Origin: Bacteroidota bacterium
Lineage (GTDB): Bacteria > Bacteroidota > Bacteroidia > AKYH767-A > 2013-40CM-41-45
Length of the DNA stretch: 64,000 bases
Reading direction: 5' to 3'
Assembly: GCA_016720935.1 (NCBI GenBank)
Contig: JADKJP010000006.1
Location: 434,001-498,000 of the forward strand
Position 1 is the first letter of the stretch, and each line of letters opens with the position of its first letter. A program made the translations under genes and the position numbers. Of this stretch, positions 17,708-29,300 are shown in pieces. The notes beneath the pieces were generated by a model that was not told the origin of the DNA, made no database searches, and worked only from the letters and a program-made list of their open reading frames with translations.

Positions 17708-20700
17708 TTAAGGTTTGGAAAGAATGAGGAATAAATTGTAATTATTTTCAATCAGCGAGTAATCCGCTCCTTCAACGATTCCATCACCTGTAAGATCATT
17801 GGTGAGATATCCATACAAGAACAATTGAGAACTGCTCTCGATACTGTTAAAGTCGAAGCTGTCAATAATTCCATTTTGGTTTACATCACCGCTCCATACC
17901 GCGAAATTTCCATCTCCCAGATCATGTAAATTGTTCCCATAAGCCTTTGAAAGGAGATTGCTAAAATCGTAACTAACGCTGCTACTGTTACACAACAAAG
18001 GACTGCTGCTCCAGGTTTCCAATCCGTTTCTGTGTTTGATTACAATATAGTAGGATGTTCCCTGTGGCGCGGTTGGGAATGAAAATGATCCATTTCCCGA
18101 AGGGGAAATTGTTTTCTTGTCGGAGTACAAAATTGAATAAGGCGTAGTAGCCGAGGCCAGTTGGATGGTCACAGTATCAGTAACTGCTGGCGATATCACT
18201 CCGATCATCGTACCGCTTCCCAGATAGAAACCTTCAATGAACATTTTTACGTTAAGTGTAAACCCGGTTGCCGCATAGGAGAAATTTCCAGCGCTTACAG
18301 TATTTCCACAGGTTGAAGTAACAACCGTAATAGGTCCATTACCTGAAGCCGGGGCGACAGCGGTAATTTGAGTTGGGCTGTTCACGGTAAATGAAGTGGC
18401 CGCTACTCCATTGAAAAGAACATTTGTTACAGAAGCAAAATCTGTTCCTGTTATTACTACTGATGTTCCGGCACTTCCGGATATTGGGGTGAAGGAAGAG
18501 ATGCCCGGTGCTGCAACAACCGAAACGGTAAGTACATTGGAAGTCGCATTTCCTGAAGAACTATTTCTTCCGATTTTCATATTTGGTCTTCTTGAACCGC
18601 TTGCTGTTGCGGTAGTTTGGGTACAAGCTCCGGCTCCACCTGAGGCATCCGCCTGGTAGTAGGCTGTAGAAACAAATGAAGATGTTGTATATGTATTTTG
18701 ATAGCCTGTAACTCCGACTACCTGGTTCGAGAAGCAAATATCAATAACAATGTTAGAACTTCCATTCCAGGAGAAAGGTGTCGTAAACGTATGTGTGTTC
18801 AGCGCGTTTGTAGTAGGAGTGTAGTTGAGCGGTCCATAAACAGTTGTAAACGTCGCAGTATTAAATGTTGTGCTAAGTGTTGTTGAGGCTGTGGCTCCGA
18901 ATTTAATAGTGTAGCCATTAAGTGTAACAGGATCTCCGACTGTTGCATTGGTTGTAAATCCAAGTGAGTTAATTGTACCCGCTGTAAATCCTAGAGCTGT
19001 TAATTCCGAAGCACGAATAAGATATTGTTGTCTTCCGTTACCATAATATGTAGGGTATGCGGAAGCTAATCCACTTGTAGTTGAACTCACACTTGTACCG
19101 GTTCCAAGAGTTACAACTGTGGTCAGCGGACATGTCGGTGTTGCAATGACGGAACAAGAAACTGTTTGTCCGCTCGTCAATGAAGAAGTTGAAAATGTCG
19201 GACTATTGGAGCCTGCGTTACTACCATCGACTAACCATTGGTAGGTCGGGCTGCTGCCTCCAACAAGTGTTGCGGTAAAAGTTGCATTAGCCCCTGAGCA
19301 AATTGGATTCGTACCACCTGTCTGTGCAATAGAAACTGTTGGATTTCCCTGCGGTAAGATGGACATAGTGATGCCATTTGAAGTAGCAGTCGGAATTGCA
19401 AGACATGTGGCATTCGAGGTCATCACACAGGTAATAATTTGCCCGTCTGTAATAGTGGTACTGGTGAAGGAAGCACTATTCGTTCCTGAATTTGTACCGT
19501 TCACTTTCCATTGATAAGATGGTGCTGCGCCACCGTTCACCGGAGTCGCAGTGAAAGTTACTGCTGATCCGGAGCAGGAAGGATTGCTTCCGCCCGTTAA
19601 AGCAATTGAAACAGCAGGTGTCAAATTCGGGCTGACAGTAATCGTTATGGTGTTAGAAGTTGCGGGGTTCGCGGTTACACCCGGCATATTGGATGTCATT
19701 ACACAAGTAACAAGATCCCCGTTGTTCAAAGTGGATGATGTGTAAGTATTGCTATTGGTGCCTACATTTATTCCGTTAACTTTCCACTGATAGGCAGGGG
19801 TTGTTCCTCCATTGGTAGGAAGAGCCGTGAATGTTGCAGATCCACCAGGACACAGTGGAACTGTTCCACTTGTTTGAGAAATAAGAACCGATGCATCGCT
19901 GGTACAAACAGGAATCTGAAAGGAGAAAATCTGCGTCTTTGCAGCAGATCCTCCGGTTGTTCCGCCCATGTATTCACCGGTGAACCAGAATGTAACTCCA
20001 TCCGGATCGAGTACTAACTGTGCATAGTCTCCATTACGGTTTGAGGTTGTTTGTGAACCTGTGCCCGCAACAACCTGTGTTTCTGCGATTGTAAAGGTAC
20101 CCGGCGGGTCGCAACTTCTTCTTCCGGTATAATAGAGTCCCGGAAAGATGGATGTGGCATCTGATTTTAAATATACGAGCCCAATCGAACCATTGTTATC
20201 CATCGCAATACTTCCCATCCAGCGCGTGGCTGCATCGGGAGTGTAAATTCCTTCCTGGTATACACTCCAGGTTCCGGTTGTTTGGTCTTGTCGAAGTTCA
20301 CACCATTTTATACTTCTTTGCGTCGCACTGATTTTTACTCCCCAGTTAAGAATAACAGTGTTGTAACCAGCCCATGTTTTCCATTGTGAACGATACATAC
20401 AAACTCCACCGATACCATCAAGTTTTTGAGTGGTGCCAGGTTGTGATACGTCGTTCCAGCTGGGATCATAGGAGGCATCAAAAGTTGCCATCGGTACGTT
20501 TGCTGCCAGAGTAATGGCAGCAGTGGGCGTTGTTGGCACCCAATTCACGGCCATGTGGTAAATATTTACTGCATCCGAAAATCCTGCACCCCAACCATTG
20601 TCTGAATAGGAGAAGATAGGGCAGGGAGTTCCAGTCGGTGGAAGAACACCATCGGATGCATCACCCGGAAGAGGGCAGAAAAATCCTGTACTTTGAGGTG

Positions 20701-21483
20701 GAGAGAAACTGGTGTAAATCGCACGGGAAGCAGGATCACCAATCAACATTGCTGCTCTGTCAAACGCGAAAACTTTTTGTGCCTGGTTTGATGTCATGTA
20801 ATAGCCATCTGACCAAACAGAGAATTTCAAATAATCCGGAAACGCAGGTGAAGTAAATGTGTAAGTATAATAAGCTCCTAAGGGGTCATTAGTCTGGGAA
20901 ATGGCAATGTACATTTGTTTGTTTGTCGAATTACCAAACTGCGCGAGAAACCACCGGCCAGCGGCTTTATCATAGAGTACAATCGGGTCTCCATTGTTTC
21001 CGGTCGCAGGTGACCAGAGATTTCCCAATGTCGCAGTCAATGAAACAACACCCGTGACTTTATTGTACACTTTGAATGTTGTTGAGTTGATCATCTGAAT
21101 GTAATACGTATCATTCGCTGCACCGGACGGATCGAATGGCCTAAAACCGGTAGCTGTTTGTCCTGGCCAGTTAGTGATCGGTGCTCTGCCTGGAACTGTT
21201 CCCATCAAGGTTTGAAGTGATGCAGGGTCATTACCGTATTCCGGACCATCCTTAACTGTTTTTGGAAACTTTTGTGGTTTTCTCCTTCCCTGTCTTCCGA
21301 TTCAGACTTTTCATAAACAAAATTTTCATCTACCGGAAATTCTTTGGCAATTTCAGAAAGCGGTCTTGTGATGTGAAAATCTGAACAAGGGATGACAACT
21401 GTCTTACCCAAATCTTTGTTTGATTGCGCGAATGCAAAATTCGCAATGAGTAAGAAGGTAAACAGAAAGGAAACTTTTTTCAT
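17708..21483 (-). pseudogene. Large secreted Ig/TIG protein with dockerin-like C-terminal module, one frameshift
   Basis: The signal peptide (MKKVSFLFTFLLIANFAFAQ) is in a 92-codon frame from ATG 21483. The rest, 1166 codons, is in another frame to 17708. Adding one base in the T4 run 21278-21281 (A4 on the coding strand) joins them as ...KPQKFPKTVKDGPEYGNDP..., about 1258 residues. In order: an N-terminal region to about 500 that looks like a propeller (GNNGDPIVLYDKAAGRWFLA, NGDYAQLVLDPDGVTFWFTG), three or more Ig-like repeats (YQWKVNG...GTNS), a TIG/IPT domain (ISGSAGTSVVITGTDF), then a 184-residue C-terminal module (DVNQNGIIDSFD, DLTGDGIVEGAD). No T9SS type-A tail is present. Confidence 0.75.
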
Positions 21484-21633
21484 TCTAAGATTATTATGGT
21501 TGATATTTTAATTGTCTGTCTGAGGATACGCAAATATTATTTTTCTCATGATTTCTCATGAAATGAAAATCCAAAGGAAGCCAGAAATAAAATTGATGGG
21601 GGAGGCAATTCAATATCCGGTGATCGCAGGTTA

Positions 21634-21668
21634 TTAAATCAATTACCGGAGGTAAGAAATTGATTTAA
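21634..21668. repeat. Inverted repeat in the 21.5-22.1 kb divergent gap
   Basis: TTAAATCAATT (21634-21644) pairs perfectly with AATTGATTTAA (21658-21668) around 13 nt. Near 21548-21566 TTTCTCATGA is repeated. The 630-base gap between divergent genes otherwise shows only A/T-rich sequence and the promoter at 22042; a 63-codon minus frame at 21809-22000 is not convincing. Confidence 0.45.
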
Positions 21669-22041
21669 GAGAGTTATAAAAATAGCGATTTATCGATGAA
21701 AATCAAATCTTTTTGCCAATATTCTTCCAATTCTGCGATCAAATCCAGAATGTTAATGATTTTAGTTAAAAATGGGAATAATCCTGTTTTTTAAGAGATT
21801 CCGTAGCTTCAATTTTGTAGCAGATAAATTGAAAAACACATGGGTTTCTGTCTAAATCCACCCCGCTTATCAATAATATTTGGGTCAAAATCCGGTGCCA
21901 AAGTATGGTTCAAATCAGATTCCTTTAGAACCCGAAATTGAAAAATTTTCTTTTCAACGAAATAGGAAACAACAGCTTTTTGTATAAAAATGAAAATCAA
22001 TTGATATTCTTTTCAATGTTCTCCCATGGGTGAATGAAACA

Positions 22042-22072
22042 TTGCGCATATACCTTATTAAACCTATTTTTG
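22042..22072 (+). promoter_or_regulatory. Promoter of the LytS-type kinase gene
   Basis: TTG (22042-22044), 20 bases, then TATTTTTG (22065-22072), an exact TAnnTTTG. Transcription would begin near 22079 and give a 36-nt leader to ATG 22115. Confidence 0.6.
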
Positions 22073-22114
22073 AATAATTCGCCTGGAGAAAAAAACAATG
22101 ACTGACCAAATAAA

Positions 22115-25014
22115 ATGTTTCACTTTATTTCTGTTTTATGGGTCGGTGCCGGTATTTTAAACTTATATGGTCAGGAACCCAGTCCTTTGTTTCATCATTA
22201 TACAACTGCGGATGGACTGGCAAGCAGCGAGGTCTACCATATCATTCAGGATGATAAAGGTGCGTTGTGGTTCGGAACAGATAAAGGGTTAGCCCGCTAC
22301 AACGGTTATGAGTTTCATACTTACACTTCTAAAAATGGATTGTCTGACAATACTGTTTTCAAATTGCAGGAAGATGCAAAAGGTAGAATTTGGATGCAGA
22401 CATATTCCGGACGTCTTTTCTATGTTGAAGGTGGAGTAATCCTGGGTTATAAATACAATGAAATATTGCTGGATAGTACCAAGAGCAGGGTTCCAACCGG
22501 TTTTTTTGTAGACAGCTTAGAGAATGTAATCGTTTCCATACAAGGTATAGGCGAAATGGGAATCGACAACAAAGGAAATGTTGAATGGAAATACAGTGAA
22601 TCAAATTGTCCCGGAACGACTTTTTTAATTCATGAATACCAGTCAGGAGAATTGTTGCCCACATTGATGAATTCCGTGAAGAGACCATCTCCTTTTCAAA
22701 GTTTACACATAGGAAATGGAAATCATCAAAATTTCTCAGTGGATGTTCCCTTTGCTAACCGGTTCAATGCGATCAAGCTGAAGAATTCAAATATTTTATT
22801 TGCAGTCGGGAGGTATTTGTATGAAACTTCAGGTGAAACAATTCAATTGCGGCAAACTTTTTATGATCATGTGATTTCATTGTATGAAGACAGCAAACAG
22901 GTTTTGTGGATCGGTACGGAAGACGGGGTATTCCTTTACGATGAAAATAAACCGGATCAACCTGCCAGACATTATCTGAAAGGGAATTACATCACCGGAA
23001 TTCTGGAAGATGATGAAGGAGGATATTGGTTTTCAACTTTGAAGAGTGGCGTATTTTATACTCCGGGATATGGAGTGTATGGTATTCAATACTCGGATGA
23101 AGCAAGGATACGTCCCTTGAGTCTTGCAAGTGATATGGATTCCACATTGTATGTTGGATTTTGGTCGGGAGCAATGATGATTCGTAAAGGAAATACAAGT
23201 AAGGTAATTCTGGATCCAACCCGTTATGTCATGGATCAACCAATGAATCGCATCACTACTTTTCCGGATGAAGGAAAAATATTTTTAAGTTGTTTTAAGC
23301 CGGGATATTTTCAGGAAGGGAAAATGCATTTCCTGAAGTCGAAATACATTCTTGGTATCAAAACCAACTACGTTCGCTCTCGTACAGGAGATTATTTTAC
23401 TGCAGGCTCCGGAACAATATTTAAGTTTACGAATGATACACTTACCGCTGCATTTCCAACGGATCAGCGTATCAATTGTCTGGGTTTGTCATATCAAGGC
23501 GATGTTCTTATTGGAAGTAACAGAGGTGTCTTTCAACTGAATGAAAATACCGGGAAACTTGAATCCTTTCATTCAGGTCTTGATGATATCAGGGTTGATG
23601 ATATCTGTTTGAGAAGAGACGTTTTGGTATTTGCTACAAAAGGTAGAGGAGTTTTATTCCTGAGTAAGGATACGATTCTTGAGATTGATGAGTCGAAAGG
23701 ACTTTGCAGTGATCTTGTTAATAAAGTGATAGTTGATGGTAATGATGTTTGGTGCGCGACCAACAAGGGGATTGGTCACATTCGTTTTAATGGAGAAAGT
23801 ATCTTAAGTTTCGGTGTCAGAAATATTCAGAATAATAATGGACTGATGAGTGATGAGATTAGTGATCTTGCCTTCATCAACGATACATTGTACGCCGCAG
23901 TGAACATGGGGATTTCATTTTTTAGTACAAAATCGGATTTTGAAAATTCAACAGTTCCGCCTGTTCATATTTCAGAATTCCGGGTGAACAATACTGTCAA
24001 ATCAATTCCCGGCGAATTAAAATTCAGACACACCGAAAATACCATACAAATAAATTTTACCGGAATTTCATACAGGAGCATGGGTAAGTTGGGTTATCGC
24101 TATAAACTTATCAATGGAAAAGATACGCTGTCAGCTTACACCACCAACAGGGAAGTGCAGTTTTTGCTCTGCCTCCCGGTAAATACTCATTCGTAGTGTC
24201 CGCTGTGAATTCATCTGGAACATGGAGCAGCATACCTGCATTTTTATCCTTTACCATATTACCTGCATGGTGGCAAACAAAGTGGTTCGCCATAGTTGTC
24301 GCTTTATTGATCACTCTCTTTATCTTTTTCTCTATTATAACAGGATGCAAAAATCAGGGCGAAATTTGAGATCGAGCAACGTCAGGCCTCCTTGCAACTG
24401 ACCGCAATCCGGGCACAGATGAATCCACATTTTATTTTCAATGTCATGAATTCTATCCGGAATTATATGCAAAGAATGATTCGCGTTCCGCGGAGAAATA
24501 CCTAACCTCGTTTTCAAAACTTGTTCGATACACTTTGGATCATTCCGAAGCACAGGAAGTATCGCTCGAAGAAGAGTTGAGTGCATTGAAAAGTTATACT
24601 GAACTGGAAATGCAGCGTTTTGAAAATGGCTTTGAATTTGTTGTGAATGTGGAACAGGGACTGCCTTTGGATGATTATCTGATTCCTTCTTTACTGTTGC
24701 AGCCATTTGTTGAAAATTCTATCAAACATGGAATAGGAAGAATGGAAAAAGGTGGAAAAATATCACTTCATGTTTCCAGATACAATTCTGGTCTGAGGAT
24801 CATCATTGAAGACAATGGAATAGGGATGGGAGCCGCGGCCGAGTGGAACAGTAAAAACAGGGGAAATCATTTATCTTTTGGAACCTCATTGACTTTTGAA
24901 AGGATACAGGCTTATAACAAAGCTTATAATAAGCATATCCAGGCTACACTTTCGGATGTGACTGATGAGGATGGCAAAATACAGGGCGCGAGGGTGGAAA
25001 TTTTGATTTCCTGA
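22115..25014 (+). pseudogene. LytS-type histidine kinase with Reg_prop propeller sensor, four frameshifts
   Basis: The N-terminal frame (693 codons) has a short signal or anchor, Reg_prop blades (GLASSEVYHIIQDDKGALWF, GLSDNTVFKLQEDAKGRIWM, GLCSDLVNKVI) and the start of a Y_Y_Y domain. Reading on needs one added base in each of four A/T runs: T5 24161-24165, T5 24325-24329, A5 24349-24353, A3 24471-24473. The joined protein (about 967 residues) then has a membrane span (FAIVVALLITLFIFF), a His_kinase box (QMNPHFIFNVMNSI) and an HATPase domain (LLLQPFVENSIKHGI, EDNGIGMG). The final frame runs uninterrupted to 25014 beside its LytTR partner. Family role: a surface sensor that phosphorylates a LytTR regulator. 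Confidence 0.85.
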
Positions 25015-25088
25015 TGTCCCAATACACAAAATTCGACAATTCGGAAAAAAGTATTATATTGGGTAAGGAATTAAATTCCTTTCAAACC

Positions 25089-25838
25089 ATGATTTCCGCA
25101 CTGATTGTTGATGATGAAAAACAGAACCGTGAGTCACTGTTAACACTCCTGACGGAATATTGTCCGGACGTGAATGTAATAGGAGAGGCTTCGTCTGTCG
25201 AAGCTGCCATTCAGTTTTTAAGTAAACAAAAACCGGATCTTGTTTTTCTGGATGTTGAAATGCCTCAGGGTAGTGGTTTTGATCTTTTACGTCAAAGTCA
25301 CGGTGCTGATTTCAAAGTGATTTTTGTGACAGCCCATTCGCATTACGCCATAAAGGCGATTCGTTTTTCAGCACTGGATTATCTCCTTAAACCTGTGGAT
25401 ACCGACGATCTGATTGAAGCCGTCAGGAAAGCAGTTGAACAACCTTCGCGCAATCATTCTCAACAGTACAATTCATTGATTGAAAATTTGAGTAATGCCG
25501 GATTGAGCAAACTGGCAATTCCGATCAAAGATGGATTCGCTTTTCTTGAACCTGAAGAAATAATCCGGCTGGAAGCTGATGGTACTTATACTCACATATA
25601 TACGAGAGATCAGAAATATACAGGGACAAAGAACATCAAAGAGTATGAACTGATGCTTCAGGATCACAATTTTTTCAGATCCCATCATTCCCACCTCATT
25701 AATCTTCGACATGTGAAGAAATTCAGCCGGCTGGATGGATATTTTGTTCAGATGTCTGACGGTTCCGAAGTGGAGATTTCACGAAGGAAAAAAGACAACT
25801 TTCTCGAAGTGGTGAGTCTTACGGGAGTCAAATCCTGA
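25089..25838 (+). CDS. LytTR-family response regulator
   Basis: 249 residues. The receiver has D8-D9 (ALIVDDEKQ), phosphoacceptor D55 (LVFLDVEMPQ) and K101 (DYLLKPVD). A LytTR DNA-binding domain covers about residues 150-245 (EEIIRLEADGTYTHIY, HHSHLINLRHVKKF, VEISRRKK). I chose ATG 25089 because it gives the usual N-terminus. An in-frame ATG at 25014 touches the kinase stop (TGATG) and would add 25 residues unlike the family. It is the cognate regulator of the upstream kinase. Confidence 0.88.
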   Translation: MISALIVDDEKQNRESLLTLLTEYCPDVNVIGEASSVEAAIQFLSKQKPDLVFLDVEMPQGSGFDLLRQSHGADFKVIFVTAHSHYAIKAIRFSALDYLLKPVDTDDLIEAVRKAVEQPSRNHSQQYNSLIENLSNAGLSKLAIPIKDGFAFLEPEEIIRLEADGTYTHIYTRDQKYTGTKNIKEYELMLQDHNFFRSHHSHLINLRHVKKFSRLDGYFVQMSDGSEVEISRRKKDNFLEVVSLTGVKS

Positions 25839-26101
25839 TTTATTCCCTTTCAGGCCCTTTTCGCCGCCTATTAACTTCCTTTTACCACGGGTTGCTAATT
25901 CCTGCCGTTTATTAAGTAGGTAAGGAAATCATTTATTTTCTTGACACCTTTCCCAAGGGGACTTCGGGATAACTTAATTCTGCAAAAAAAACCTGGTTTG
26001 ATTCAAAGAATGTGAGGGCAATACGAATGTCTATCCGGGAAACGCAGATTGAATCCCCTTCATTTTACCCATGGCATCAATTTTCTTCTGTATTGAATTC
26101 T

Positions 26102-26287
26102 ATGAAAAGAAAATTCTCAGACAGTTTCAAATTGCTGGTTGTTTTGGAATCCTATTCCAGTAAAACTGAATTGAAAACACTGGCAGAAAAATATGAAATA
26201 GAACTCCGCTTGCTGAAAGCCTGGAGAAAATCATATAAAGATCTCGCTGTTTCACTAGCTGAAGAACGGCATTCTCTTTCAGATTGA
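26102..26287 (+). CDS. Small HTH protein resembling an IS3-type OrfA N-terminus
   Basis: 61 residues from ATG 26102 (an earlier start at 26012 adds 30 residues of unlike composition). KRKFSDSFKLLVVLESYSSK, then TLAEKYEIELRLLKAWRKSY, follows the pattern of the transposase_8 / HTH_Tnp_1 helix-turn-helix. No catalytic OrfB, inverted repeat or target duplication is seen nearby, so it may be a domesticated DNA-binding protein or a remnant. It lies 84 bases before the giant gene. Confidence 0.5.
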   Translation: MKRKFSDSFKLLVVLESYSSKTELKTLAEKYEIELRLLKAWRKSYKDLAVSLAEERHSLSD

Positions 26288-26297
26288 ATTAAACAGC

Positions 26298-26329
26298 TTT
26301 GATCAAACTGCCAGAATGATTATATTTTG
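26298..26329 (+). promoter_or_regulatory. Promoter of the 3790-residue protein gene
   Basis: TTTG (26298-26301), 19 bases, then TATATTTTG (26321-26329), close to the TAnnTTTG consensus with one extra base. It starts just after the stop of the small HTH gene and gives a leader of about 35 nt to ATG 26371. ATGAAACACAAAC is repeated out of frame at 26354 and 26371; the second copy is the gene start. Confidence 0.5.
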
Positions 26330-26370
26330 CTCCAGATTCTCCTATTTGCCTAAATGAAACACAAACGAAC

Positions 26371-29300
26371 ATGAAACACAAACTACTTCGCTTCGCGGTC
26401 ATCAGATTCTTCAACGGGTCATTCCAGAGCTTTCAGCTTTTTGCCTGGATCCGACTCTTGGTGTTCTTCCTTGTTTTGGATGGCTCGCTCTCCCTGGTAA
26501 CCGGGGAAGCGCACGCTCAAACGATTCGCTGTGTGCTTCATTGTCGCGACACATCTATTTGTTTCAATATTCCGGATTCTATGGTGCAGTTAACTCCACC
26601 TACGTATACTTTCCCCGGTGGTCCCAACGGTGGAACAGGAGGTGCCGGAACCGATTGTCAGTATGATTCTATCTGGAACAATGCTCCCTTGGTTTTTCCT
26701 GTAGGTACTACGGTAGTGACATGGTATGTTTGGGCTCCTCCCGGAATACTGGATTCTTGTACATCTAACGTTACAAGGAATCCTCCTTCTTCATACACAA
26801 TCAGTTTCAACACTTCTCCGCCAATTGTAGGCGGGGTCATCAATATTTGTAATGGACAGTCCATCACCTTTAATGACAACTCCACCGGTATAAACGGTCT
26901 GTTGTGGAATTTTGGAAATGGTTATTACTCAAGTAATGCGACACATACAGAACCGGCATGGCACTATCCTCCGGGGACATACTACGATACACTTACTGTT
27001 TACGATGATTGTGGTACGCCTCATGATACTGCATTCATGGTTGTTGTAGATTCTGCTTCCGGTCCTGATATTTTCTGTATTTCTGTTGTCTGTCCCGGTG
27101 ATACTGTAACCTATCACACCAGTGCTGTTTGTTCGAATTATACCTGGGGAGTTACCGGTGGAACTTTTCTGACACCACCTCCACCCACCTCTGACTCATG
27201 CACCATTGTATGGGGACCCGGACCATCCGGAACAATAACCCTAAGTGTTGCAGGATGTGCTCCACCATTAAATTGTCCGAATCCAACAATTAAAACAGTC
27301 AATATTGTCCCTGCAACATTACCCATTGCAGGTGATACTATTGTTTGTTCCGGTTCAACTTCTACTTATTGTGTTGAATGTATTCCCGGTAATCTTCACA
27401 ATTGGGAATTGATGCCGGCGAACGCGGGAACTATCAGTGGACAAGGAACGTGTTGTGTTACCATTCAATGGACACCCGGATTTTTTGGCAATGTTACCCT
27501 CACCTTGAATTACCAAAATGTGCTCACTGGTTCCGGATGTAATCTTCCTGGTAACTGTAGTCATGATCCGGGATGCGGAGGAACAGCGACAATCAATATT
27601 ACTGTGAAGCCGATCTTTGGAATTTCCGGACCAACAACTGTTTGTCCAAATACAACCAATGGTCCCTTCAATGGAATGAATCTTACCAACAACACTGTTG
27701 TTACGGGAACATCCTGGAAAGTACAGACACCCGTACCAACCACACTGACATTCGGTTCTACAGCAGCATTTAATGCCTATACATGGAACGCTGGTCCTGG
27801 CGCTTACTATGTTACTGCGTATGCGCCTGCAGGCGTATTCTGTAACGATTCAGCTTTTCTTCCTGTGAATGTTGTGAACATGATTGCACCCGATACAATC
27901 ACAGGCCCGGATACTGTTTGCGCGGGAATTCCCTTCTTGTATAACACTGTTCCGAATATGGGCGGTGTGAGTTATAACTGGACAGTTACAAACGGAACAA
28001 TCATTGGACCCAGTAATGGAAATAGTGTAATGATCCAATGGAATTTGGGTGGAGGAACCGTTTCTGTTTCACAGACACTCAACAATCCACCCGGTTGTAC
28101 CAGTCCGCCTTCTCCGGTATTCTCTGTGTATACCTGGCCAAATTTTAGTTTGCCTGTAATAACACCGAGTGCTTCTATCGCATGTGTAAAGAGTACCATC
28201 ACTTATTCGATACCACCTTCGCTGATAAACAATGGAACCTATACCTGGTCTGTGAGTCCTGCAACAGCAGGTAATATCGTTAGCGCGAACGGAACAAATC
28301 AGATTGTCATCAACTGGATTGATGCCTCCAATACTCCGATTTTTGTCAAATTAAAAATCTCCAGATGTTATACGGATTCAGTGATGTTTCCTGTGAATCT
28401 TCTTGGATTGCCACCTGTGCCTAACATCATCGCACCTGCAACTGTTTGTAAGAATAGTCTTGTCAGTTTTTCAACTTCAAGTCCCGGTCCGATCTGGAAC
28501 TGGAATTTTGGTGATGCCGGTACCGCGAACACACAGTCAACTACGCATACATATCTGAATGCCGGTGACTACAATGTATCCCTTACCATTACTAATGTCA
28601 ATGGCTGTTCGGATACCGCGTTTACAAAAATTCATGTCGACGATATTCCTCAGACGCCTGTAATCACCGGTCCTTCATCGGTGTGTTCAGGAAGTACTGT
28701 ATCCTATACATTCTCACAGCCTGTATTCAACGGAGCAAATTATATATGGAGTGTAACTCCTCCCGGCGTAATTCAGACAGGGCAGGGGACATCTTCTATT
28801 GTGGTTAAATGGAATTCTCCTACTCTGACAGGTCTCGTTTCGCTGGTAGTTCAATCAAATTGTCCGCCTGCACCCGTTACACCTTTCCCAGTTGTTGTGA
28901 ATGCACTTCCTGTTGCAGGTATTGCGATACCTTCACCGCTTTGTGTTGGTGCGCCACTCACATTTACCGGAAGTGGTGGGACAACCTATAACTGGAGTTT
29001 CCCCGGAGCTTCAAATGTAAACCTTACAAATCCTGCTGCACCTGTTGTTACGTATGGAGTTGCCGGAAACTATTCCGCTTCATTATCTATCATTGATGCA
29101 AATGGTTGTACAGCGAATAAGACTGTAAACTATACAGTAAATCCTTTGCCACTTGTTAATGTTACAGCGAATGGTGTTTGTACTTTCCCTGCAACTGTGA
29201 ATATCAATACCATTAATACGGGAGGATATACTTATTTGTGGAACACGAGCGCTACAACAGCTTCCATTACACAAACCCTTACAGGCCCTACTTCATTCTC

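Noticed and set aside
21809..22000. 63-codon minus frame in the divergent gap
   Set aside because: No recognisable domain, no ribosome site, A/T-rich low-complexity start; most likely chance.
26012..26287. Possible complete insertion sequence around the HTH gene
   Set aside because: No OrfB, terminal inverted repeats or target-site duplication could be found.
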